NCBI GenBank assembly: GCA_012517025.1
Contig: JAAYVT010000076.1
Span: 1 to 8,108, forward strand
Length of the DNA stretch: 8,108 nucleotides
Origin: Phyllobacteriaceae bacterium
GTDB lineage: Bacteria; Pseudomonadota; Alphaproteobacteria; Rhizobiales; Ancalomicrobiaceae
Direction of reading: 5' to 3'
The position numbers and the translations under genes were made by a program. Below the pieces are notes generated by a model. It did no database searches and was not told the origin of the DNA. It was given only the letters and a program-made list of their open reading frames with translations. This document shows, in pieces, positions 1 through 5,494 of the stretch (within the stretch, counting starts at the first letter, position 1; each line of letters begins with the position of its first letter).

Positions 1-432
1 ACCTTCCGCGCCGCGCTCGCCCGGCTCGAGGCCGGCGGCGCGCACGTCGTCGCCCGCTCGTCGATCTGGCGCACCCCGCCCTGGGGCAAGACCGATCAGC
101 CGGCCTTCCTCAACGCCTGCATCCGGGTCGAGACCGCGCTCGCGCCGCACCAGTTGTTGGCACTGTGCCTCGCCACCGAGACCGCGCTCGGCCGGGTACG
201 GACCGAGAAGTGGGGCCCGCGCACCCTCGACCTCGACCTCCTCGACGTCGCCGGCGTGACGCTCGCGACGCCCGATCTGACCCTGCCGCACCCGTTCCTC
301 GCCGAGCGCGCCTTCGTGCTGGCGCCGCTCGGCGAGATCGCCCCCGACCGGGTGATCGGCGGGCGGAGCGTGCGTGCGATGCTGGCGGCGATCGACGCCG
401 CCGGGCTCGTCCCGATCGGCCCGCTCGCCTGA
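1..432 (+). CDS. folK: 2-amino-4-hydroxy-6-hydroxymethyldihydropteridine pyrophosphokinase (HPPK), 5'-truncated
   Basis: Transfers pyrophosphate from ATP to 6-hydroxymethyl-7,8-dihydropterin, the step before dihydropteroate synthase in folate synthesis (cytosolic). The frame is open from base 1, so the true start and the N-terminal GSN-type motif lie outside the window; 143 residues are visible of a family length of about 160-180. In visible numbering, TPPWGKTDQPAFLNA (25-39) matches the pterin-binding loop region, KWGPRTLDLDLL (70-81) is the HPPK signature with the two Mg-binding aspartates (D77, D79), and LPHPFLAERAFVLAPLGEIAP (95-115, key residues HP, ER, PL) is the conserved C-terminal stretch. 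It ends in TGA and converges on the DUF2478 gene. In many proteobacteria folK follows folP or folB; the upstream neighbour cannot be seen here. Identity is near certain. Confidence 0.96.
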   Translation, partial: TFRAALARLEAGGAHVVARSSIWRTPPWGKTDQPAFLNACIRVETALAPHQLLALCLATETALGRVRTEKWGPRTLDLDLLDVAGVTLATPDLTLPHPFLAERAFVLAPLGEIAPDRVIGGRSVRAMLAAIDAAGLVPIGPLA

Positions 433-444
433 CGCGTAAACCAC

Positions 445-507
445 CGGAATCGAATTCTCGAGAACCGGAATCGTCGTGTGAAGAGGCGGAATCGACACGT
501 GAAGTCG
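445..507. repeat. three tandem copies of a degenerate 21-nt direct repeat
   Basis: The octamer CGGAATCG starts at 445, 466 and 487, exactly 21 nt apart. Copies 2 and 3 also share GTGAAG at the same offset (478-483 and 499-504). The first copy diverges after the octamer and carries GAATTC and CTCGAG palindromes. The array lies just past the folK stop, in the gap between convergent genes. A 21-bp period equals two DNA helical turns, so it could be a protein-binding array, but it may equally be a decayed duplication. The function is unknown. Confidence 0.6.
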
Positions 508-546
508 TGCGAGGATCGCCTTCGCCGCGGCGCCCAAGCGATTCCC

Positions 547-563
547 GCGAAAAGGCTTTTCGC
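547..563. terminator. perfect hairpin between convergent folK and DUF2478, possible bidirectional terminator
   Basis: GCGAAAA (547-553) and TTTTCGC (557-563) form a 7-bp perfect stem with a GGC loop. It sits 7 nt past the DUF2478 stop and about 115 nt past folK, where a shared terminator is expected. The A/T-rich stem is striking against the GC-rich background. There is no clean U-run on either strand, so intrinsic termination would be weak; it may only stabilise the 3' end. Confidence 0.4.
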
Positions 564-569
564 CGTCCT

Positions 570-1097
570 TCAGACGCCGCGCCGGCGCGCCAGATCGTCG
601 ATCAGCGCCTCGACCGTCGCCGGGTCGTCGGTGATCGTCTCGAACCCGCCGCCGAAGGCGCGGAAGCCCTCGACGTGGTCCGCCGTCACCCCGACCAGCA
701 GCGGCACCCCGAGTTCGACCGCCTTCTCGACCACCTGACGGAAGCCGTGTCCCTCGATCTCGCGCTTGCCGAATTTCGACAGCACCAGGAGATCGGGCAG
801 CCGCTCGGCGTCGAGCGCGGCGAGCGCCAGCCCCGCCGCCTCCTCGAGCGCGGAATGGTCCATGCGACAGCCGCGGGTGTCCTTGCCGCGATCCTCGGAG
901 AGCGCGATCCGCCGCCCGCTGGCGAGATCGACCAGCGTCATGTCGCAGCGCCGCCGCTCCGGCCGGCGCTCGTCGTGCTGGATCATTCCGGCGACGACGA
1001 GCCCGGCGGCGACGGCGGCGTCGGCGAAGCGCGACACCACCGCGCCCTCGCCGGTGGCGTAGACGAAGGCCGCCAGGATCGGATCGCCCACCGCCAT
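570..1097 (-). CDS. DUF2478 family protein, possibly involved in molybdenum metabolism
   Basis: A 175-residue cytosolic protein with no signal peptide or membrane segment. I recognise the DUF2478 pattern: CDMTLVDLASG (51-61), LSEDRGKDTRGCRMD (66-80, including C77), DLLVLSKFGKREIEG (102-116) and a C-terminal VGV...FRAFGGG (135-151). The family is uncharacterised; members often sit beside molybdate transport or Mo-cofactor genes and have been suggested to resemble nucleotide-binding proteins, but a classical P-loop is not evident here. The ATG at 1097 was chosen over longer in-frame extensions because AGGGGAAG (1110-1103) lies 5 nt upstream as a strong Shine-Dalgarno site, and because upstream extension would run through mogA out of frame. 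It starts 2 nt after the mogA stop, so the two are almost certainly cotranscribed. A Mo-related role is inferred from this pairing. Confidence 0.82.
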   Translation of the reverse strand: MAVGDPILAAFVYATGEGAVVSRFADAAVAAGLVVAGMIQHDERRPERRRCDMTLVDLASGRRIALSEDRGKDTRGCRMDHSALEEAAGLALAALDAERLPDLLVLSKFGKREIEGHGFRQVVEKAVELGVPLLVGVTADHVEGFRAFGGGFETITDDPATVEALIDDLARRRGV

Positions 1098-1099
1098 GC

Positions 1100-1651
1100 T
1101 CACTTCCCCTTCGGCCGGAAGGCGACCATGCGCTCCGGCTTGGTGTCGAGCCGATAGCCGCCGGCCAGATCGATGCAGTAGGGCACCGCCGGCATCACCG
1201 CGTCGAGGCAGTCGCGGATCGACGACGGCTTGCCCGGCAGGTTGATGATCAGCGACGCGCCGCGGAGCCCCGCCTCCTGCCGCGACAGGATCGCGGTCGG
1301 CACGATGGTCAGGCTCTTCGCCCGCATCGCCTCGCCGAAGCCCGGCATCATCCGGTCGCAGACCGCAAACAGCGCTTCCGGCGTGACGTCGCGCGGCGAC
1401 GGTCCGGTGCCGCCGGTGGTGACCACCAGCGAACAGCCCTCGACGTCGCAGAGCTCGATCAGGGCCTGCTCGATGTCGTCCCGCTCGTCCTCGACCAGGC
1501 GTTTGACGATGCGGTACGGGGTGGAGAGCACTTCGTCGAGATAGGCCTCGATCGCCGGACCGGAGAGGTCCTCGTAGACGCCGCGGGTGGCGCGGTCGGA
1601 GACGGTGACGACACCGATCGGAACGGCGGGGGTGGCTTCGGCAACGGACAT
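1100..1651 (-). CDS. mogA: molybdopterin adenylyltransferase MogA (MoaB/MogA family)
   Basis: Adenylylates molybdopterin with ATP, activating it for molybdenum insertion by MoeA during Mo-cofactor synthesis in the cytosol. The 183-residue length is close to E. coli MogA (about 195). Visible motifs: VTVSDRATRGVYEDLSGP (15-32), the nucleotide/pterin loop TTGGTGPSPRDVTPEA (78-93, with the conserved GGTG and the catalytic-type Asp88), PGFGEAMR (103-110) and NLPGKPSSIRDCLD (137-150). The GYEDLSG-type N-terminal motif and GEAMR favour MogA over the related MoaB, though annotation between them is often loose. The ATG at 1651 has a GAGA Shine-Dalgarno 7-10 nt upstream. It is first in a two-gene operon with the DUF2478 gene and is divergent from nnrS, an arrangement that suggests Mo-enzyme demand (for example nitrate reductase) shares a regulatory region with NO tolerance. 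Confidence 0.92.
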   Translation of the reverse strand: MSVAEATPAVPIGVVTVSDRATRGVYEDLSGPAIEAYLDEVLSTPYRIVKRLVEDERDDIEQALIELCDVEGCSLVVTTGGTGPSPRDVTPEALFAVCDRMMPGFGEAMRAKSLTIVPTAILSRQEAGLRGASLIINLPGKPSSIRDCLDAVMPAVPYCIDLAGGYRLDTKPERMVAFRPKGK

Positions 1652-1798
1652 CGCGGTTCTCTCGACGAAACGACGGCGCGGGCGGATGCCCGAGCTTCTC
1701 CCGCATCAAAGCCCCGGCTCTTATCCGGGATCAAGGGCGCGTCCGGTCGCGCGTGAGAACACTCCCCGAAGAATTTCTCTCGATCCCGGAGATCCGAC
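1652..1798. promoter_or_regulatory. divergent promoter region between mogA and nnrS
   Basis: This 147-nt non-coding stretch must hold the promoters for the mogA operon (leftward) and nnrS (rightward). It holds a small hairpin, CCCGG (1713-1717)/CCGGG (1725-1729) with a 7-nt loop, and two ATCAA pentamers (1705-1709, 1730-1734) like single FNR half-sites; TTATC (1721-1725) faces the second at N4 spacing but symmetry is poor. The nnrS ribosome binding site GGAG (1788-1791) is 7 nt before its ATG. I see no ModE-type operator or convincing -35/-10 pair. Confidence 0.55.
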
Positions 1799-2974
1799 AT
1801 GGCGAGAACCGCCGAGAGCCTGCGTGCCCATCGCGGCCCCGCCCTGCTGCAGGGCGGGTTCCGCCCCTTCTTCCTGTTCGCCGCCCTCTGGGCCGCGATC
1901 GCGATCGCCCTGTGGCTACCGTTCTTCGAGGGGCGGATCGCGCTGCCGACCGCCTTCGCGCCGCTCGATTGGCACGTCCACGAACTGCTCTACGGCTACG
2001 GCCCGGCGGCGATCGCCGGCTTCCTCCTGACCGCCGTCCCCAATTGGACCGGTCGCCTGCCGGTGGTCGGCCGCCCCCTCGCCGTCCTCGTCGGCCTGTG
2101 GGCGCTCGGCCGCCTCGCCGTGACCTTCTCCGCCCTCCTCGGCGCCGTCCCGGCGGCCATCCTCGACGCCCTCTTCCTCCTGGCGCTCGCCTTCGTCGCC
2201 GGCCGCGAGGTCTGGGTCGGAAAGAACCGGCGCAATCTGAAGGTCGTCGCCGTCGTCGCGTTGCTCGCCCTCGGCAACCTCGTGTTCCATTTCGAGACGA
2301 TCCGTTTCGGCGCGGCGTCCTTCGGCACCCGCATCGGCATCGCCGCCGAGGTGATGCTGATCGTGATCATCGGCGGCCGCATCGTCCCGAGCTTCACCAT
2401 CAACTGGCTGCGCGGACGCGGTCCCGGCCGCTCCGCCACTCCCTTCGGCCGCTTCGACATGGTGGTGAGCCTCGCCACCGCCGCCGCGTTGGCGCTGTGG
2501 GTGGTCCTGCCGGAGGGAAAGCCGACCGGCGTCGCCCTCGGCCTCACCGGCCTCGCCCATCTCGCCCGCCTCGCCCGCTGGGCCGGTTGGCGGACCTGGG
2601 AGGAGAAGCTGGTGGTGGTGCTGCACGTCGCCTATGCCTTCGTCGGCCTCGGCTTCCTGCTCCTCGCCGCGAGCCTGCTCGGCGCCCCGCTCGCCCCCTC
2701 CGCGGCGCTGCACGCCTGGACGATCGGCGCGATCGCGCAGATGACGCTGGCGGTGATGACGCGGGCGAGCCTCGCCCACACCGGCCGGCCGCTCCACGCC
2801 ACCCGGGTGATCGCGATCCTCTATCTCGGCGCCTTCGTCGCCGTGCTCGCGCGCATCGCCATGGGGTTCGGCGGGCTCGAATTGGTGTTCCTTCATCTGG
2901 CCGCCGTCGGCTGGCTGGTCGCCTTCGCCGGCTTCGTGCTGGTCTATCGTCCGATCCTGACCACGCCGCGCTGA
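1799..2974 (+). CDS. nnrS: NnrS family heme/copper membrane protein
   Basis: A 391-residue polytopic inner-membrane protein with about 12 hydrophobic segments. NnrS proteins contain heme and copper, are usually controlled by NO-responsive regulators, and protect cells from nitric oxide-derived stress; the precise chemistry is unsettled. Family motifs are clear: GFRPFF (20-25), WHVHELLYGY (58-67, with His59 and His61), TAVPNWTGR (78-86), GGRIVPSFTINWL (192-204) and MTRASLAHTGR (320-330, His327). Other candidate ligands are His164, His276, His305, His333 and His366. The start ATG at 1799 is supported by GGAG 7 nt upstream and gives the usual short cytoplasmic N-terminus. It is monocistronic, divergent from mogA and convergent with the copper chaperone gene. 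Neighbouring Mo and Cu genes fit a nitrogen-oxide or respiratory theme. No NO reductase or nitrite reductase gene is visible in the window. Confidence 0.94.
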   Translation: MARTAESLRAHRGPALLQGGFRPFFLFAALWAAIAIALWLPFFEGRIALPTAFAPLDWHVHELLYGYGPAAIAGFLLTAVPNWTGRLPVVGRPLAVLVGLWALGRLAVTFSALLGAVPAAILDALFLLALAFVAGREVWVGKNRRNLKVVAVVALLALGNLVFHFETIRFGAASFGTRIGIAAEVMLIVIIGGRIVPSFTINWLRGRGPGRSATPFGRFDMVVSLATAAALALWVVLPEGKPTGVALGLTGLAHLARLARWAGWRTWEEKLVVVLHVAYAFVGLGFLLLAASLLGAPLAPSAALHAWTIGAIAQMTLAVMTRASLAHTGRPLHATRVIAILYLGAFVAVLARIAMGFGGLELVFLHLAAVGWLVAFAGFVLVYRPILTTPR

Positions 2975-2998
2975 GACGATCGACCCCGTGAATGCGAA

Positions 2999-3022
2999 AA
3001 GGGCGACCCGAGGGCCGCCCTT
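2999..3022. terminator. bidirectional hairpin terminator between nnrS and the PCuAC gene
   Basis: AAGGGCG (2999-3005) pairs with CGCCCTT (3016-3022); the stem continues past an A/C mismatch with CC/GG around a short loop. Read leftward (for the copper chaperone) the stem is followed by TTTTCGC, a modest U-run; read rightward it is followed by TTCGTCGTTT. It lies 24 nt after the nnrS stop and 23 nt after the chaperone stop, the expected place for a terminator shared by convergent genes. Confidence 0.78.
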
Positions 3023-3045
3023 CGTCGTTTCGTGGGAAAGCGCGA

Positions 3046-3564
3046 TCACTGCCCCATCGGCTTCATCGCGCCGTGGTCCATCGGCATCGCGCCGGAATGC
3101 TCCGGCATCTTCGCCGCCATGTCCTCGACCTGGAACTCGACGTCGACCTTGCCGGCCTTCTCGAAGGTGAGCGTGCCCTTGAACGACGTGCCGGCGGCGA
3201 ACTGTGCCTTGAGGCCGATGAACATGACGTGATGGCCGCCCGGCTTCAGCTCGACCTTGCCGCCGGCCGGCACCACGACGCCGTCGTCGAGCGCCCGCAT
3301 CTTCATCACGCCGTCGACCACCGCCATCTCGTGGAGCTCGACTTTCTGCGACACGTCGGCGGAGACCGCGACCAGCCGATCCGCCGTCGTCCCGGTGTTG
3401 GTGATGGTCAGATAGCCGCCGCCGACCGGCGCCGACTTCGGGGTGGCGCGGCTCCACGGATGGCCGATCTCCAGCGCGCCGAGTTTGTAGCCGTGCGCGA
3501 GCGCCGCGCCGGTGGTGAGAAGCGCCAGCCCTGAGGCGAGCGCGAGGGTACGAAGGGTCTTCAT
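3046..3564 (-). CDS. periplasmic copper chaperone, PCuA(C) family
   Basis: A 172-residue secreted protein. Residues 1-23 form a Sec signal peptide ending ALA, with cleavage likely before His24. The mature domain is PCuA(C)-type: GHPWSRATPKSAPVGGGYLTI region (34-54), HEM at 78-80, M89, and HVM at 112-114, giving the H...M...HxM copper-binding set of the family. The family binds Cu(I) (and through tails Cu(II)) and delivers copper to cytochrome oxidase CuA or CuB sites. The C-terminal tail (153-172) is rich in His and Met (MPEHSGAMPMDHGAMKPM), a probable extra copper site. The ATG at 3564 was chosen because it begins exactly at the signal peptide; GAGAGAG lies 9 nt upstream. A longer upstream frame exists but has no family support. 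Its neighbour on the same strand is a CxxC exported protein, so the pair may form a copper unit. Confidence 0.93.
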   Translation of the reverse strand: MKTLRTLALASGLALLTTGAALAHGYKLGALEIGHPWSRATPKSAPVGGGYLTITNTGTTADRLVAVSADVSQKVELHEMAVVDGVMKMRALDDGVVVPAGGKVELKPGGHHVMFIGLKAQFAAGTSFKGTLTFEKAGKVDVEFQVEDMAAKMPEHSGAMPMDHGAMKPMGQ

Positions 3565-3656
3565 CGGAAAAATCTCTCTCGTGTCGGATCCGCCGGGCCG
3601 GCGCCCGCCGTCGTGCGTGCGATCGGCGACTTCGACCACGGCGCGGGGGTCTCGTC

Positions 3657-3672
3657 CTTGTCGTACGACAAG
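3657..3672. promoter_or_regulatory. perfect 16-bp dyad, CRP/FNR-family-like operator (or hairpin)
   Basis: CTTGTCGTACGACAAG is a perfect palindrome. It contains TTGTC-N4-GACAA, the half-site length and spacing of CRP/FNR-superfamily sites (FNR, FixK, NnrR, DNR types). It lies about 93 nt upstream of the copper chaperone start and 5 nt downstream of the stop of the CxxC protein gene, so it could act as an operator for the chaperone or as a transcript hairpin; no U-run follows, which argues against an intrinsic terminator. The assignment to a given regulator is inference. Confidence 0.5.
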
Positions 3673-3677
3673 TCGGA

Positions 3678-4067
3678 TCACCCGAGCGCGGGCGGTCCCC
3701 GCGCCGTCGCGGTCGGCGCGTCGCGGCCGCGGCCACGTTCGTCGCCGAAGACGAGACGTCCGAGTGGGAGGTCGATCGGCGGCGGCGGCACGATCTCCGC
3801 CACCGCCCCGAGGCCCGGCGCGGCCGCCAGCAGACAGGCATCGCACACCGTGATCGCGACCCGGGTCGTGGGTTTGCCGCCGTGGTCCTCAACGACGACG
3901 CGCGCCACGCACACCGAACCGAACGAGATCCCGCCCGCCGCCACCAGATCCTCGCCGGTGGAAAAGCCGGGCAGCGGGCGATGGGCGAAGCCGACGAGCA
4001 GCGAGGCCACCGTGAGACACACGGCGGCCGCAAATCGCAGCCAACGTCGGCGAAGACCCTCGTTCAT
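3678..4067 (-). CDS. small exported CxxC protein, DUF2946-like
   Basis: A 129-residue protein with a basic N-terminus (MNEGLRRRWLR) and a hydrophobic segment (about 10-28) that acts as a signal peptide or anchor, followed by an exported domain with C53, H62 and a CDAC motif (C75, C78), then a proline-rich stretch (94-98) and a low-complexity, Arg-rich tail. The layout resembles DUF2946 proteins, small exported proteins with a CxxC that are often found near copper genes; the match is by eye and moderate. CxxC plus His could bind metal. It lies upstream of the copper chaperone on the same strand, 113 nt apart. The ATG at 4067 was chosen because it places the basic n-region at the start; a GTG at 4136 would add 23 residues with no signal-peptide logic. 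Neither start has a good Shine-Dalgarno site, so the start is uncertain. Confidence 0.62.
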   Translation of the reverse strand: MNEGLRRRWLRFAAAVCLTVASLLVGFAHRPLPGFSTGEDLVAAGGISFGSVCVARVVVEDHGGKPTTRVAITVCDACLLAAAPGLGAVAEIVPPPPIDLPLGRLVFGDERGRGRDAPTATARGPPALG

Positions 4068-4177
4068 GACGAGAGCATGCGAAATGTCGAAACGCGTCGT
4101 CAATCGGCAGATCTCGCCGAATCGTCGATCGTCCACGGCCTTGCGCCGAGGCGGTGGTCGTGCTTACGGTGACGCCA
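4068..4177. promoter_or_regulatory. divergent intergenic region holding the riboswitch promoter
   Basis: This 110-nt stretch separates the leftward CxxC protein gene from the rightward riboswitch, so it should contain the promoter of the cbi operon. TTGCGC (4141-4146) followed after 17 nt by TTACGG (4164-4169) is a weak sigma-70-like candidate at a sensible distance from the aptamer. I find no stronger element. Confidence 0.35.
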
Positions 4178-4409
4178 GGACGGTGCCGCTTCGGTGCTTC
4201 GCCGCGGCGGCCCAAGAGGGAACACGGGAGAGGAATCGCTCGATTCCGGTGCCGTGGCCGCCCCCGCGACCGTAAGCGGAGAGGGTTCGCTCCCTCGGGC
4301 CGTGCTCCGCACGACCGGCCACTGATCTCCCCCGAGGCCACCCGGGGACGGCGAGATCGGGAAGGCCCGAGCGAACCTCGAGACCCGCGAGCCGGGAGAC
4401 CTGCCGTCC
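4178..4409 (+). ncRNA. cobalamin (B12) riboswitch aptamer
   Basis: A cis-acting RNA that binds adenosyl- or related cobalamin and lowers expression of downstream genes. Landmarks appear in canonical order: P1 5' strand GGACGG (4178-4183), AAGAGGGAA (4213-4221), a hairpin GGAATCG/CGATTCC (about 4231-4246), GCCCCCGCGACCGTAAGCGG (about 4259-4278), GCCACTG (4318-4324), CGGGAAGGC (4358-4366), a small CGAG/CTCG hairpin (4368-4380), GACCCGCGA (4382-4390), the B12 box AGCCGGGAGACCTGCC (4390-4405) and the P1 3' strand CCGTCC (4404-4409), which pairs exactly with the 5' strand. It precedes a complete cobalt transporter operon, the classic target. Interior coordinates are approximate within a few bases; the aptamer class is certain by its motifs. 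Confidence 0.95.
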
Positions 4410-4527
4410 GCAGTGAGCGTCGTTCGCGTCCCTCGGGCGGGGTGTCCCGGCAGGCGAAATCGCGGCTCCCCGAGGTGGGAGACGCCGAGAAATCGGGCGG
4501 CGCGCTCGAAGATCGAGGTGGACTACC
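4410..4527 (+). promoter_or_regulatory. expression platform of the B12 riboswitch, with SD-occluding hairpin
   Basis: This leader runs from the aptamer to the cbiM start. The cbiM ribosome binding site GAGGTG (4515-4520) is 7 nt before the ATG. A local hairpin CTCGA (4505-4509)/TCGAG (4513-4517) with a 3-nt loop would mask part of it. CGAGGTGG occurs twice (4471-4478 and 4514-4521). Alternative pairings are possible: CCTGCC of the B12 box (4400-4405) with GGCAGG (4449-4454), and CCTCGGG (4431-4437) with CCCGAGG (4469-4475). No stem followed by a U-run is seen, so control of translation initiation is more likely than intrinsic termination. Confidence 0.6.
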
Positions 4528-5190
4528 ATGCACATCATGGAAGGTTTCCTTCCCGCGTCCCACGCCGCCGGGTGGTGGGTCGTCTCCACGCCCTTCGTCG
4601 TCGCCGGCGCGGCGTCGCTGCGCCGCATCCTGCGCGAGCACCCGGAAGCCCGTCTGACGCTCGCCGCCGCCGGCGCCTTCACCTTCGTGCTGTCGGCGCT
4701 GAAGTTGCCCTCGGTCACCGGCTCGTGCTCGCATCCGACCGGCACCGGCCTCGGCGCGATCGCCTTCGGCCCCTCGGTGATGGCGCTGCTCGGCACCATC
4801 GTGCTGCTGTTCCAGGCCCTCCTCCTCGCCCACGGCGGCCTCACCACCCTCGGCGCCAACGTCTTCTCGATTGCGATCGTCGGCCCGTGGGTCGGCTGGG
4901 CGGTGTGGAAAGGCGCCGGCGCGCTCGGCCTGCCCGCCTCGGTCGGCGTCTTCCTCGGCGCCGCCCTCGCCGATCTCTCCACCTACGTCGTCACCTCGTT
5001 CGAGCTCGCCCTCGCCTTCCCCGATCCGACCTCCGGTTTCCTCGGCGCCTTCCTCAAGTTCGCCGGCATCTTCGCGGTGACGCAGGTGCCGCTGGCGATC
5101 GCCGAGGGTCTCCTGGTGATCGTGGTGATGAACGCCCTGGTCGGCCGCCTGCCGACCGCCGTCGACGGCCCGGTGGTGGGAGCGCGCTGA
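4528..5190 (+). CDS. cbiM: cobalt ECF transporter substrate-binding membrane protein CbiM
   Basis: The S-component that captures Co(II) in the CbiMNQO importer of the inner membrane, feeding B12 synthesis. It has 220 residues and several membrane segments. The N-terminus MHIMEGFLP is the hallmark: after processing-free translation His2 and the amino terminus form part of the metal site. Further motifs are KLPSVTGSCSHPTGTGLGA (59-77, with His69), LLLAHGGLTTLGANVFS (98-114, with His102), ALADLSTYVVTSF (146-158) and VTQVPLAIAEG (184-194). The start is fixed by the conserved N-terminus and by GAGGTG 7 nt upstream. It is the first gene of the operon and lies directly behind a B12 riboswitch, which makes cobalt rather than nickel the substrate. 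There is no fused CbiN/NikN-like C-terminal extension; cbiN is a separate gene. Confidence 0.97.
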   Translation: MHIMEGFLPASHAAGWWVVSTPFVVAGAASLRRILREHPEARLTLAAAGAFTFVLSALKLPSVTGSCSHPTGTGLGAIAFGPSVMALLGTIVLLFQALLLAHGGLTTLGANVFSIAIVGPWVGWAVWKGAGALGLPASVGVFLGAALADLSTYVVTSFELALAFPDPTSGFLGAFLKFAGIFAVTQVPLAIAEGLLVIVVMNALVGRLPTAVDGPVVGAR

Positions 5191-5191
5191 G

Positions 5192-5494
5192 ATGACCTCC
5201 TCGCTCACCCCCCGCACCTCGCTCGTCCTGCTCGTGCTCGCCGCGGTGCTCTGCGCCGCGCCGCTGATCCTGCCGATCAAAGGCGAGTTCGGCGGCACCG
5301 ACGACGCCGCCTCCAAGGCGATCGAGGCGAGCCACCCCGGTTACGTCCGCTGGACCAAGCCGTTCTGGACGCCGCCGTCGCCGGAGATCGAAAGCCTGCT
5401 CTTCGCCCTCGAGGCGGCGATCGGCGCCGGCATCCTCGGCTATGCCCTCGGCCGTCGTCACGGGAGCCGCCGTCGCGATGACGCCGATCGATAG
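5192..5494 (+). CDS. cbiN: cobalt ECF transporter auxiliary protein CbiN
   Basis: A 100-residue two-helix membrane protein that associates with CbiM and is needed for cobalt uptake, probably by helping metal loading. TM1 is about residues 9-28, followed by an extracytoplasmic loop with the family motif GEFGGTDD (31-38) and a conserved Trp/Pro-rich stretch before TM2 (about 67-86), where ESLLFALEAAIGAG is typical of the family. The tail is Arg/Asp-rich and cytoplasmic. The ATG is 1 nt after the cbiM stop, with GGGAG 9 nt upstream inside cbiM. It overlaps the start of cbiQ by 17 nt, indicating translational coupling. Confidence 0.95.
   Translation: MTSSLTPRTSLVLLVLAAVLCAAPLILPIKGEFGGTDDAASKAIEASHPGYVRWTKPFWTPPSPEIESLLFALEAAIGAGILGYALGRRHGSRRRDDADR

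Noticed and set aside
451..462. Adjacent GAATTC and CTCGAG sites suggesting a cloning scar
   Set aside because: No vector or linker sequence surrounds them, and they fall inside the native 21-nt repeat; ordinary occurrence is more likely.
1916..4033. Long open frame of 705 codons on the minus strand across nnrS and the copper genes
   Set aside because: It is antisense to nnrS and overlaps the copper genes in another frame; its composition is Arg/Gly/Asp/Glu-rich low complexity with no domain, as expected for a GC-rich shadow.
4075..4103. TTGACG (4103-4098, minus strand) as a -35 box for the CxxC protein gene
   Set aside because: At 17-nt spacing the -10 position reads GCATGC, with no match to TATAAT, so the promoter is not supported.
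4154..4657. Plus-strand open frame of 167 codons over the riboswitch
   Set aside because: It runs through all conserved B12 aptamer elements and out of frame into cbiM; the RNA explains the sequence better.
3889..5316. Minus-strand open frame of 475 codons across the riboswitch and cbiM
   Set aside because: It covers a structured RNA and a clear cbiM gene and has low-complexity translation; it is a shadow frame.
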